Source of the DNA: Methanomassiliicoccaceae archaeon UBA421
Lineage (GTDB): Archaea; Thermoplasmatota; Thermoplasmata; Methanomassiliicoccales; Methanomethylophilaceae
Length of the DNA: 64,000 nt
Assembly: GCA_002498365.1 (NCBI GenBank)
Contig: DAHB01000004.1
Location: 1 to 64,000, forward strand
Direction of reading: 5' to 3'
Shown here in pieces: positions 8,001-16,008 of this stretch. How positions within the stretch are numbered: the stretch's first letter is position 1; the number at the start of each line of letters is the position of its first letter. The notes under the pieces were generated by a model. That model was not told the DNA's origin and made no database searches. It saw only the letters and a program-made list of their open reading frames with translations. Both the position numbers and the translations under genes were made by a program.

Positions 8001-9110
8001 ATGGCATCGGAGGTTTTCTTTACGGACATGCGGACCGGGATCGGAGATACCTTGCCCGACAAGCTCGGCAGGCTCATCGAGAAAGCGGGCATCGGCGGCA
8101 TGGACCTTGACAGGAAATTCGTCGCGGTCAAGATGCACTTCGGCGAGCTGGGAAACCTGGCCTACCTACGGCCCGGCATTCCGAGGACCATCGCCGAAAA
8201 GGCGAGGGAGATGGGCGGGACACCTTTCCTGACGGACACCAACACCCTCTACGTGGGGCACAGGAAGAACGCGCCCGAGCACATGGACACGGCGAACTAC
8301 AACGGCTTCGACCGGATGTCCGCGGGATGCCAGATCATAATCGCCGACGGCCTGAAAGGGACCGACGACGTCGAAGTCCCGATCCGCGGCGAGTACGTGG
8401 AGACCGCCAAGATAGGACGCGCGATATGCGATGCCGACGCGATCGTGACGTTGACGCATTTCAAATGCCACGAGCTCACCGGCTACGGCGGGGCGCTCAA
8501 GAACCTGGCGATGGGCTGCGCCTCCCGCCGCGGGAAGATGGAGATGCATGCAGCGGGAAAACCGTCGGTCGACCGCGATAAATGCATCGGATGCGGCACC
8601 TGCGTCAGGCAGTGCGCGCAGTCGGCCATATCGATGTCCGGGAGGAAGGCCGCCATAGACGGGGATAGATGCGTTGGGTGCGGGAGGTGCATCGGGCCAT
8701 GTCTCTACGACGCCATCTCCGCCGAGAACGACCAGGACGCCTGCGTGCTCAACGCCAAGATCGTCGAGTATGCCATGGCCGCGGTCAAGGGCAAGCAGAA
8801 CTTCCACATCACGGTGATGACCGATATTTCACCCAACTGCGACTGCCACGCGGAGAACGACACACCGGTGATACCGGACGTCGGAATGCTGGCGTCGTTC
8901 GATCCTGTGGCCTTGGACAAGGCGTGCATCGACCTCGCCATGGAACAGCCGCCGATCAGGGGCGGCATGCTGTACGAGAAATGCGGCGGGAAGGTCCCGG
9001 AGGACATGTTCGCCTGCATACACCCGACCACAAGATGGCAGAGCACCTTCGAACATGCGAAGAAGATGGGCTTCGGCTCTGCCGACTATGTGCTTGTGAA
9101 CGTGAAGTGA
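8001..9110 (+). CDS. DUF362 protein with two [4Fe-4S] ferredoxin motifs
   Basis: 369 aa. The DUF362 fold covers the N-terminal half (VAVKMHFGELGN, FLTDTNTLYVGHR, ALKNLAMGCASRRGK) and resumes in the C-terminal third (SFDPVALDKACIDL). Two clusters are inserted at about residues 193-235: CIGCGTCVRQC and CVGCGRCIGPC. Such proteins are common in anaerobes and methanogens and are thought to act in electron transfer, but no exact reaction is established. A TATA-like tttatac at 7972 is about 27 nt before this ATG. The next gene starts five bases downstream. Confidence 0.85.
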   Translation: MASEVFFTDMRTGIGDTLPDKLGRLIEKAGIGGMDLDRKFVAVKMHFGELGNLAYLRPGIPRTIAEKAREMGGTPFLTDTNTLYVGHRKNAPEHMDTANYNGFDRMSAGCQIIIADGLKGTDDVEVPIRGEYVETAKIGRAICDADAIVTLTHFKCHELTGYGGALKNLAMGCASRRGKMEMHAAGKPSVDRDKCIGCGTCVRQCAQSAISMSGRKAAIDGDRCVGCGRCIGPCLYDAISAENDQDACVLNAKIVEYAMAAVKGKQNFHITVMTDISPNCDCHAENDTPVIPDVGMLASFDPVALDKACIDLAMEQPPIRGGMLYEKCGGKVPEDMFACIHPTTRWQSTFEHAKKMGFGSADYVLVNVK

Positions 9111-9114
9111 TGAC

Positions 9115-9657
9115 ATGAGGGCGTTCGTCGCTGTGAAGATCCCGGACGGGCCGTCGCTGTACCGGCCCCTCGAGGGCCTCTCTGCCGCGGGCGGGCTGAG
9201 GGTCTACGGCACCGGGGACCTCCATATAACGCTGAGCTTCATCGGAGAGATAGGACAGGAGCGGCTGCGCGACGTCTCGGACACGGTGGAAAGGGCCGCC
9301 CGCGGCATCGGCCCGTTCGACATCACAGTGGGGAGTATGGGGTCTTTCCCCGGGAAGAGCGGTCCCAGGATAGTGTGGGCCGGCGCCCGGTCGGGGGGGA
9401 AGCTCGAAATGCTGGCCGAAAGGACGGCGGCCGAGCTGGACGAGGGCGGCATCGGGCACGACATGAAGAAATTCGTCCCCCACATAACCTTGGCCAGGGC
9501 CAGGGACGAGAGGGGAGCGCCGTCCGCATCGTCGGTCATCGAGAGGTACAGTGGGACGGATTTCCTCACGTTCACCTGCAGAAGGATAACCGTCTTCGGC
9601 AGCGAGCTCACCCCGTCGGGGGCCGTCCACACGCCCGTTTCCGAGATCGCCCTCTGA
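9115..9657 (+). CDS. thpR: RNA 2',3'-cyclic phosphodiesterase (2'-5' RNA ligase family)
   Basis: 180 aa. It begins MRAFVAVKIP and has the two H-x-T-x motifs of the 2H phosphoesterase family, both HITL (about residues 38-41 and 122-125). ThpR proteins open 2',3'-cyclic phosphates on RNA ends and may act in RNA repair or tRNA splicing. The gene starts four bases after the DUF362 stop and is probably cotranscribed with it. Confidence 0.88.
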   Translation: MRAFVAVKIPDGPSLYRPLEGLSAAGGLRVYGTGDLHITLSFIGEIGQERLRDVSDTVERAARGIGPFDITVGSMGSFPGKSGPRIVWAGARSGGKLEMLAERTAAELDEGGIGHDMKKFVPHITLARARDERGAPSASSVIERYSGTDFLTFTCRRITVFGSELTPSGAVHTPVSEIAL

Positions 9658-9720
9658 GTCGGCCTCTAAGGTTAACTGTAGCTTCGAGCCCTTATACCCT
9701 GACGTTACGAATCTGTTATC

Positions 9721-10200
9721 ATGAGAAATATCAAGCATCTCATGAAGAACGGAAGGAAAAGGATTTCGAACGACCGCAGGGGAGGTATCGAGGGCCTCCC
9801 GCTGCAACTGATGATCATCATTCTAGTGGCTACGCTGGGCACCGCCATAATACTCGGTTGGATGGGCAACATAGAGGGTCCCAGGTCCATAGGGTCCGTC
9901 GACGTGATGTCAAACGATATAGTGCTCGTCAACGGCGGAACCTCCAACGGCATAGTCGAGGTCCGTGTGACCGACCAGGACGGAGAGCCCATCGAGGGTG
10001 CCGCCGTGGTGCTTTCGGGCCTCGGCATCACCGACAGGAACGGAAAGACGGCGTACGTCAGCACGGATTCCAACGGACGGGCAGTATTCACCGGTCTGAA
10101 GATCCAGATGGGGGGCGGCTCGGTAGGGTTCATCACAGTAAACGTCTCCGCATCGGGATTCGGCGAGAACAACACGGCAAGGGTGGCAGTGATCGCATGA
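9721..10200 (+). CDS. Type IV pilin-like protein with carboxypeptidase-regulatory-like domain
   Basis: 159 aa. After a basic leader, the segment DRRGGIEGLPLQLMIIILVA resembles an archaeal class III (prepilin) signal: a charged Arg-Gly point followed by a hydrophobic helix (residues about 28-48). The exposed part looks like a small beta-sandwich (VEVRVTDQDGEPIEGAAV, TDRNGKTAYVSTDSNGRAVF), similar to carboxypeptidase-regulatory-like domains of surface proteins. The stop overlaps the next start (ATGA). It is probably a pilus or surface-filament subunit; no assembly ATPase or prepilin peptidase is in the window. Confidence 0.6.
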   Translation: MRNIKHLMKNGRKRISNDRRGGIEGLPLQLMIIILVATLGTAIILGWMGNIEGPRSIGSVDVMSNDIVLVNGGTSNGIVEVRVTDQDGEPIEGAAVVLSGLGITDRNGKTAYVSTDSNGRAVFTGLKIQMGGGSVGFITVNVSASGFGENNTARVAVIA

Positions 10201-10634
10201 AGATGGACAGGAAAGGCGTGATCGGCATGCCTGTGAGGCTGGCCGTGACCTTCCTGGTCCTGGCCCTCGCGGTGCCTGTCCTGATGGATTCGGTGGAAGA
10301 TTATCGGGCCGTCACCGAGGCCTCGGGCCTGATGGTCCAGGCGGAGGCCGTCTCCGACACCGCCGAGAAAACCTTTTATGCCGGAGAGGGCGGCGCCTTC
10401 ACTGCGGAGATATCCGTCGGCCACGGCAACAGGCTCGTAATCGGCGGCCAGGGCGCCGACGCCTACACGATAAGGATGTTCTGCGGGAACGAGGACGTCG
10501 GCCGGCTGGTGATGGACCGTCCTGCCGTGAGGATCGCCGGCGGCGGGATTGCCGTGTCCGGGGAGATGACGCTTCTGTTCGAATGCGTGGACGACGGCGC
10601 CGGATGCGCGGTGGAGGTGAGCGTGATTGCTTGA
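10197..10634 (+). CDS. Pilin-like small membrane protein
   Basis: 145 aa. It starts at the ATG overlapping the previous stop, although the ATG two codons later is equally possible. The N-terminus DRKGVIGMPVRLAVTFLVLA repeats the pattern of the upstream protein (Arg-Lys/Arg-Gly-x-Ile-x-Gly-x-Pro, then a hydrophobic helix), so both may be processed by the same prepilin peptidase. The rest is a predicted beta-rich exported domain of unknown function. Confidence 0.55.
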   Translation: MKMDRKGVIGMPVRLAVTFLVLALAVPVLMDSVEDYRAVTEASGLMVQAEAVSDTAEKTFYAGEGGAFTAEISVGHGNRLVIGGQGADAYTIRMFCGNEDVGRLVMDRPAVRIAGGGIAVSGEMTLLFECVDDGAGCAVEVSVIA

Positions 10635-10995
10635 ATTCACAATGTCGAGGGTCGTGCTCTGCATATGCGGAGTGGTCCTCCTCGGAGCGGCGGCCGTCCC
10701 CTTTTCCGGAATCTGCTCGTCTGAAGAGGATGTGTGGATGACCGAGACGGCAGATTCGATCGCCGGAACGATAGACGGCTTCTACCGCTCCGAGGCGGAC
10801 ACCATGACGCTCAGGGGATGGGACATGCTCCCCGACGCAGGCTGCTACTTCAGCGTCGAGGGGCGCCTGGTCATACTCTGCGACGGCGAAAAGGAATACA
10901 TTTCCCCGATCTCCTGCGCGTCCGAGTGTTTTTCGCTCCGGTACGACGGCACGGTCACGCTCAAGAGATCGGGGACGGGTATCGCCCCCGCATGA
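10627..10995 (+). CDS. Small secreted or anchored protein of the pilin-like cluster
   Basis: 122 aa. The chosen start is TTG at 10627 because GGAGGTGA at 10613-10620 is ideally placed; an ATG at 10642 is the alternative. The N-terminus has one hydrophobic segment (VVLCICGVVLLGAAAVPF) like a signal peptide or anchor. The exported part has five Cys residues. It overlaps the previous gene by eight bases and ends against the convergent cysteine desulfurase gene. I do not recognise the family; position suggests a minor pilin or accessory subunit. Confidence 0.5.
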   Translation: MLEFTMSRVVLCICGVVLLGAAAVPFSGICSSEEDVWMTETADSIAGTIDGFYRSEADTMTLRGWDMLPDAGCYFSVEGRLVILCDGEKEYISPISCASECFSLRYDGTVTLKRSGTGIAPA

Positions 10996-12201
10996 TCATC
11001 TTCCGAAGGCCTCGGCGGCCTTCCTGAGCGCCGAGGAGAAACGGCTCACGTCCTCCGCGTCGTTGTATAGATAGACGGATGCTCTGGCGCTTCCTCCGAT
11101 CTTCTTCCCTTCGAAGAAGGGGTGGGCGCAATGCAGCCCCGAGCGTATCATGATTCCGTCGATGTTGTCCAGCATCAGCGCCGTGTCGTGGGGCGACAGC
11201 CCGTCGACGTTGAAAGAGAAGACGCTGCTGCGTCTGTCGGGGTCCGAGGGGCCGACGAGTTTCAGACCTTTCACGTCCTCGGTCTCCCGGACCATCTGCC
11301 TCATGAGCTTCCTGTCCTGAGCCTCGACGTTCTCCATTCCCGCCTCGGAAAGATAGTCCAGGGCCGCCTTTGTGCCCGCTATGCCCGCATAGTCCTGGAG
11401 CCCTGCCTCGAACTTTTCCGGCGCCGGCGTAAGTTTTACCGAGTCGTACGTCGCAAGGCCGACCGTCCCGCCTCCGTACGAAAGCGGCCTCAGCGTTGCG
11501 AGCTCCTCGGATTTCCCATAAAGGACCCCCATGCCCGATGGGCCGAGCATCTTGTGCATCGACAGGCAGTAGAAGTCCGGGTCGATCTTGTCAAGGTCCA
11601 CCTTCATATGGGGGGCGGCCTGCGCCCCGTCTATGATCACCTTCGCTCCGGCGTCGTGTGCGATCTCCGATATCTCGGCCACGGGCATGACGCATCCCGT
11701 CACGTTGCTGGCGTGGATTATTGAAACGACCTTCGTTCCTCCTTCCACGGATTCCTTGAACGATTCCATGTCGAGCTCCCCCTCGTCCGTGGTCTTGGCA
11801 TAGCGCCTCCGGGTGCCTTTCTCCTCGGAAAGGACCAGCCAGGGGACGTGGTTGGAGTTGTGTTCCGAATCCGTCGTGACGACTGTGTCGCCTTTCTTGA
11901 GGGAGAGGCCAAAGGCGACCGTGTTGAGGGCCTCGGTGGCGTTCTTGCAGAAAACATAGCAGTCCGGGTCATCGGTGCCGAAGAATCCGGCCAGCGCCTC
12001 ACGTGCGGCGTCCACCGCCATGGAGACCCTCGAGCCCATCGCGTGCACGCTGCGGCCCCCGCAGGAAGGATATTCGTTGTAATAGCCGAGTATCGCCTCT
12101 ATGACGCTGTCGGGACGCAGGGACTGACATGCGCTGTCCAGATAAACGCCGCGGTTGTTCCTCATCGTGGGAAAATCGTTCCGTAGAGACGAAATGTCCA
12201 T
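10996..12201 (-). CDS. sufS: Cysteine desulfurase / aminotransferase class V, SufS-type
   Basis: 401 aa from the ATG at 12201 (MDISSLRNDFP). PLP-enzyme features include YLDSACQSLRP, the TDSEHNSN segment with HNSN phosphate contacts, VIIDGAQAAPHMKVD (PLP-pyridine Asp), and SMHKMLGPSGMGVLYG with the PLP Lys. Near the C-terminus RSGLHCAHPFF holds the catalytic Cys. It releases sulfur from cysteine for Fe-S clusters or thionucleosides. Methanogens often lack such enzymes or use other routes, so cysK here may supply its substrate. No sufBC genes are adjacent. Confidence 0.85.
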   Translation of the reverse strand: MDISSLRNDFPTMRNNRGVYLDSACQSLRPDSVIEAILGYYNEYPSCGGRSVHAMGSRVSMAVDAAREALAGFFGTDDPDCYVFCKNATEALNTVAFGLSLKKGDTVVTTDSEHNSNHVPWLVLSEEKGTRRRYAKTTDEGELDMESFKESVEGGTKVVSIIHASNVTGCVMPVAEISEIAHDAGAKVIIDGAQAAPHMKVDLDKIDPDFYCLSMHKMLGPSGMGVLYGKSEELATLRPLSYGGGTVGLATYDSVKLTPAPEKFEAGLQDYAGIAGTKAALDYLSEAGMENVEAQDRKLMRQMVRETEDVKGLKLVGPSDPDRRSSVFSFNVDGLSPHDTALMLDNIDGIMIRSGLHCAHPFFEGKKIGGSARASVYLYNDAEDVSRFSSALRKAAEAFGR

Positions 12202-12280
12202 GGCACGGCCATGGTTTCCATATTCATTACGCTTGCGTATTCGGAAGGGGTTTTTATTAAGGGACCTGCATGCGGTAGCG

Positions 12281-13186
12281 ATGGGTAGACTGGAGATCGC
12301 CTTCGGACGGCTGAGGCTGGAACGGCCCGGCATGGTCGCTTCCGGTATAATGGACGAGACAGGGGACTCGATGGTCCGGATGATGAAATCCGGCGCAGGC
12401 GCTGTAGTGACCAAATCGATAGGTCTCGCGCCTAGGCCGGGACATAAGAACCCCACGTTCACCGAGGTCGACGGAGGCTACGTCAACGCGATGGGGCTCC
12501 CTAATCCCGGCATAGATCTTTTCGCCGAGGAGATGGCCGTGGCTCTCCGGGCAGGGCCGGTCGTCGGGTCCGTGTTCGGATCCAATGCCAAGGAGTTCGC
12601 CGAACTTGCGGTCAAGATGGAGGACTACGGGGCGTCGGCGGTCGAGCTGAACCTCTCGTGCCCTCATGCAGAGGGTTACGGGGCGGAGATAGGTTCAGAC
12701 CCCAGGAACGTGCGTTCGATCGTTTCGGCCGTAAGCTCGTCGGTGGACGTGCCCGTCTGGGCCAAGCTGACACCGAACACGTCGTCGATAGCTGACCTGG
12801 GAAGGGCCGCCGAGGACGGCGGCGCCGAGGCCGTGGTGGCCATAAACACGCTCAAGGCCATGGTCATCTCGGCAGAGCTCAGGAAACCGGTACTGAGCAA
12901 CAGGTTCGGAGGCCTTTCCGGACCTGCTGTGAAGCCTGTGGGCATAAGGGCCGTCTACGACCTCAGAGGCGCGCTCAGCATACCCGTGGTGGGCGTAGGG
13001 GGCATCTCCGGCTGGAGGGATGCAGCAGAATACCTCCTCGCGGGAGCCAGCGCGTTCCAGGTCGGAAGCGCGGTAGGCACGAGAGGGCCGAAGGTGTTCG
13101 GAGAGATCAACAGAGGCCTGGAGCTGTTCATGTCGGACCACGGCTACGGGTCGATCGCTGAAATGGTTGGTGTTGCGCGTGAGTGA
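12281..13186 (+). CDS. pyrD: Dihydroorotate dehydrogenase catalytic subunit (class 1B)
   Basis: 301 aa. FMN-dependent TIM barrel with ELNLSCPHAEGYG, WAKLTPN, AINTLKAM and the phosphate-binding GVGGISGWRDA. It oxidises dihydroorotate to orotate in pyrimidine synthesis, passing electrons to PyrK, which is encoded by the overlapping next gene. A TATA-like tttttattaag at 12251-12261 lies about 25 nt upstream, supporting this ATG over the longer frame. Confidence 0.92.
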   Translation: MGRLEIAFGRLRLERPGMVASGIMDETGDSMVRMMKSGAGAVVTKSIGLAPRPGHKNPTFTEVDGGYVNAMGLPNPGIDLFAEEMAVALRAGPVVGSVFGSNAKEFAELAVKMEDYGASAVELNLSCPHAEGYGAEIGSDPRNVRSIVSAVSSSVDVPVWAKLTPNTSSIADLGRAAEDGGAEAVVAINTLKAMVISAELRKPVLSNRFGGLSGPAVKPVGIRAVYDLRGALSIPVVGVGGISGWRDAAEYLLAGASAFQVGSAVGTRGPKVFGEINRGLELFMSDHGYGSIAEMVGVARE

Positions 13187-13943
13187 GACCGTCAGGATCA
13201 TCGGTAAGATGAAAGAAAGCAGGGATACGTACACCCTCGAATTCAAATGGGACGTCCCGGCCGTGCCTGGGCAGTTCGTCATGGTCTGGGCCCCGGGCGT
13301 GGACGAGGTCCCGATGTCGCTTTCCCGCGTGGGAAAGATCAAGGCGATAACCGTAAAGGGCATCGGAGAGGCATCCAACGCCATACACGGCATGCAGGTG
13401 GGCGGTTACGTCAGGCTCAGAGGGCCTTACGGGAACGGTTTTACGATCAAGAAAGGAAAGAAGGTCCTGGCCGTGGCCGGGGGTGTCGGCGCCGCGGCGC
13501 TGATACCTGCCATAAAAGAGACGGGATGCGACACGATCATAGGCGCCAGGTCCGGGGGCGAGATAATCCTGGACGATGTGGCGAGAAAATACAGCAAGAA
13601 CGTCTGGATATCTACTGACGACGGCAGCCGCGGCTTCCACGGGAACGCGGTGCAGCTTGCGAAGGAGAAGATGTCCCAGAAGGACTACGACCTGGTCATC
13701 GGCTGCGGACCCGAGGTCATGCTGTATTATCTCCACAAAGCGTGCAAAGAAAAGGGTGTCGACTGCCAGCTCTCCCTGGAGAGATTCATGAAATGCGGTG
13801 CGGGCGTATGCGGCTGCTGCATGATGGACGACCGGAGGGTCTGCAGGGACGGGCCCGTCTTCAGCTCCGAAGAGCTGGACGGCCTTTCCGACTTCGGGAC
13901 CAGGAGAAGAGACGAATGCGGCCGCATCGTCGAATTAAGGTGA
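13179..13943 (+). CDS. pyrK: Dihydroorotate dehydrogenase electron-transfer subunit
   Basis: 254 aa from GTG at 13179 (protein MSETVRIIGKMK), which overlaps pyrD by eight bases; in-frame TTG/GTG at 13167-13173 are possible alternatives. It contains the FAD-binding barrel (VPMSLSR), the NAD-binding region (VLAVAGGVGAAALIP, VIGCGPEVM) and the [2Fe-2S] ligands CGAGVCGCC followed by a Cys eight residues later. It links PyrD to NAD. Confidence 0.9.
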   Translation: MSETVRIIGKMKESRDTYTLEFKWDVPAVPGQFVMVWAPGVDEVPMSLSRVGKIKAITVKGIGEASNAIHGMQVGGYVRLRGPYGNGFTIKKGKKVLAVAGGVGAAALIPAIKETGCDTIIGARSGGEIILDDVARKYSKNVWISTDDGSRGFHGNAVQLAKEKMSQKDYDLVIGCGPEVMLYYLHKACKEKGVDCQLSLERFMKCGAGVCGCCMMDDRRVCRDGPVFSSEELDGLSDFGTRRRDECGRIVELR

Positions 13944-13947
13944 GGAT

Positions 13948-14361
13948 TTGTCGGTCCCCGAAGGCCATATAGAGGTTCACCACGGAACGCTTACCGTGAA
14001 CGTCCCCAGGAAGATTTTCAAGACGGGGACGGCGGAGATCGTTCCGGAACGTGCGGCGCCTTTCAGGGAGATGATCATGGCCAGATATCCCTGGCTGACC
14101 GCCAACTCGGTCAACGTGCTGATGGAGCGCGCCTCCAAAGAAATGAGGCAGGTCCTCGACGAGGAGACTTCCGGACGCTCCGCCAGCAGGGTGCTGGCGG
14201 ACGGAGGCCGTATGAGGGAGGCGATAGACCATCTGACGAAGAGCCTTGAGCGCAACCCCGACGACCCGGACTCCTGGTACCTTCTGGGCGAGCTGCTCTG
14301 CCGCGAAGGGCGTACAGAAGAGGGGTACAAAGCCTTCGCCGAGGGAAGGAAGCGGTTCTGA
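13948..14361 (+). CDS. Small TPR-containing protein
   Basis: 137 aa from a TTG at 13948, with GGTGAGG just upstream; no ATG is available. The N-terminal half is beta-like (HIEVHHGTLTVNVPRKIF) followed by a helical part. The C-terminus (AIDHLTKSLERNPDDPDSWY onward) is one clear tetratricopeptide repeat plus a partial one. It starts four bases after pyrK, so it belongs to the pyr operon by position, but nothing ties it to pyrimidine synthesis. Confidence 0.6.
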   Translation: MSVPEGHIEVHHGTLTVNVPRKIFKTGTAEIVPERAAPFREMIMARYPWLTANSVNVLMERASKEMRQVLDEETSGRSASRVLADGGRMREAIDHLTKSLERNPDDPDSWYLLGELLCREGRTEEGYKAFAEGRKRF

Positions 14362-15231
14362 TCAGCTGAAGAGCGCCTTGATCGCCGCCGTCACTTCCGG
14401 GACGGTCGCTCCCCAGGGCACGATCGCCGTGTCGCCGTCTATGACGTGGCCCTCTCTGACCTTGCAACATCTTACTATGGTCTTCACACCGTCCTTGGGA
14501 CAGAAGTCCCTGGGACAGATGTCGATCGTGGCCGTGTCCCTGCCATACAGCTCCCTGAATATCCTCCGTGACGTGTCGCATCCCAGCAATGTGACCTCGT
14601 GGCCGAGTTCCGGGTTTTCGTCCAGGAAGTAGAACGGTTTCTCGGATTCCAGTCCGGACACTTTGCATGGGAACATGACGCCCCCCGTCCTCACTTTGGA
14701 GACCATGTCCTGGATATCTATGGTCAGATTCTCGGTGACTATCGGAAGATCTATGAAACCGGACTCCAGCGCCCTGTTCACCAGTATCTCCGTCTTCGAA
14801 GGATACGGGGGGACGCTGTCCACGACCCTCAGGGTCATCTGCTCCACCCCGGACACGAAGCTTATGTGCGAGAACATCCCGCGGACCACCACGGTCTTAC
14901 CGGGATGCTCCTTCTGGATCTGGGCCCTTTCCGGAAGGTTGAGAACGTCCGCCCCGGGCATGTCCACGAACACCGTGTCTCCCGGCAGAGATATTATATC
15001 TACGGACTCGACGGTCCTGAACAGGCCCGTGCCCTCGGACTTATGGAGTTCGGCAACCGCATGGCCGCCGTCCCGGGACATCACCACATACTGCGCCCTG
15101 ACGTAGGCCCTGTGGCCCACCAACCCTTCGCGTATACCTTCCTCGGTAAGCGGAAAATCGGCCTCCAATACGGAAATGTCCTTGCAGTGCATGCCCGAGT
15201 ATCGCACGACCAGCCCTATAACCGTTATCAT
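14362..15231 (-). CDS. Conserved-looking hypothetical protein
   Basis: 289 aa from the ATG at 15231; a TATA-like attaaat about 22 nt upstream favours it over the ATG at 15261. No signal or membrane helix. It mixes beta-rich stretches and has five Cys, including CPRDFCPKDG and RCCKV in the last 60 residues, which might bind metal. The composition and codon use match the chromosomal neighbours. I do not recognise a family. It is convergent with the TPR gene, whose stop lies directly against its own. Confidence 0.5.
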   Translation of the reverse strand: MITVIGLVVRYSGMHCKDISVLEADFPLTEEGIREGLVGHRAYVRAQYVVMSRDGGHAVAELHKSEGTGLFRTVESVDIISLPGDTVFVDMPGADVLNLPERAQIQKEHPGKTVVVRGMFSHISFVSGVEQMTLRVVDSVPPYPSKTEILVNRALESGFIDLPIVTENLTIDIQDMVSKVRTGGVMFPCKVSGLESEKPFYFLDENPELGHEVTLLGCDTSRRIFRELYGRDTATIDICPRDFCPKDGVKTIVRCCKVREGHVIDGDTAIVPWGATVPEVTAAIKALFS

Positions 15232-15279
15232 CTCGGCGACGAAATGATTTAATATGTTCAATCGATGAAGAGACTGGCT

Positions 15280-15350
15280 GTCGGGGTAACACAGTGGCTA
15301 TGTGGCGGACTGCAGATCCGCATACGGGAGTTCAATTCTCCCTCCCGACC
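15280..15350 (+). tRNA. tRNA-Cys (GCA)
   Basis: 71-nt cloverleaf: acceptor gtcgggg/tcccgac, a 3-bp D stem (aca/tgt), anticodon arm gcgga-ctgcaga-tccgc with anticodon GCA, T arm gggag-ttcaatt-ctccc. The layout matches the short-D-stem tRNA-Cys of other methanogens. CCA is encoded (15351-15353). The discriminator base is C, where tRNA-Cys nearly always has U. Confidence 0.9.
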
Positions 15351-15388
15351 CCATTCCTATTTTTCCGTAATCACCTGTTTCTACGTAA

Positions 15389-15429
15389 CCTATATAAATA
15401 GGGTTTAAATAGCCTATATAAGGTATAAA
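15389..15429 (+). promoter_or_regulatory. Stacked TATA elements before tbp
   Basis: Four TATA-like elements occur in 41 bp: cctatataaa (15389-15398), gtttaaata (15403-15411), cctatata (15413-15420) and gtataaa (15423-15429), the last touching the ATG. The second is at the right distance for a leaderless start at 15430. The others could bind TBP and block transcription, that is, autoregulation. Confidence 0.6.
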
Positions 15430-15978
15430 ATGGCAAAAATGAAAATCGAGAATGTTGTCGCCTCGAGCTACCTGGGACAGGAACTTGACCTGAACGCCAT
15501 CGAGGGCGCCCTCGACGGTGCGGAGTACAACCCCCAGCAGTTCCCGGGACTCGTTTACAGGCTCAAGGACCCCAAGACCGCCACCCTCCTCTTCAGGAGC
15601 GGAAAGGTCGTCTGCACGGGAGCCAAGTGCTATGAAGACGTGGTCAGGGCCGTCACCACCGTCGCCAAGGACCTGGAGAAGGCCGGCATCACCATAAGCA
15701 TCGAACCGAAGATCGAAGTTCAGAACATAGTCGCCTCCTCCGACCTGGAGCAGGAGATCAACCTGAACACCGTGGCCATAACCCTGGGGCTCGAGAGGGT
15801 CGAATACGAGCCGGAGCAGTTCCCCGGCCTCGTCTACAGGCTGGACGACCCCAAGGTCGTCGTGCTTCTGTTCAGCAGCGGAAAGATGGTCTGCACCGGA
15901 GCGAAGGTCCCCCCGGACGTCACCCGCGCGGTCGACAAGATCGCCGCCGAGCTCAGGTCCGTCGGACTGATGAAATAA
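15430..15978 (+). CDS. tbp: TATA-box-binding protein
   Basis: 182 aa, the standard archaeal TBP length, with the two direct repeats of the saddle. Each repeat has the diagnostic FPGLVYRL (residues about 38 and 129), followed by a conserved F-SGK-VCTGAK strand. It nucleates preinitiation complexes with TFB on archaeal promoters. The gene is single and flanked by tRNA-Cys and a hairpin. TATA elements crowd its start. Confidence 0.96.
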   Translation: MAKMKIENVVASSYLGQELDLNAIEGALDGAEYNPQQFPGLVYRLKDPKTATLLFRSGKVVCTGAKCYEDVVRAVTTVAKDLEKAGITISIEPKIEVQNIVASSDLEQEINLNTVAITLGLERVEYEPEQFPGLVYRLDDPKVVVLLFSSGKMVCTGAKVPPDVTRAVDKIAAELRSVGLMK

Positions 15979-15987
15979 ACACTAATG

Positions 15988-16007
15988 CCGGCGGGAGGTC
16001 CCGCCGG
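15988..16007. terminator. GC hairpin between tbp and the PHP gene
   Basis: Perfect 8-bp stem ccggcggg/cccgccgg with loop aggt, just after the tbp stop and ending two bases before the convergent PHP stop codon. Only a weak T run follows on the plus strand. Confidence 0.5.
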
Positions 16008-16008
16008 A

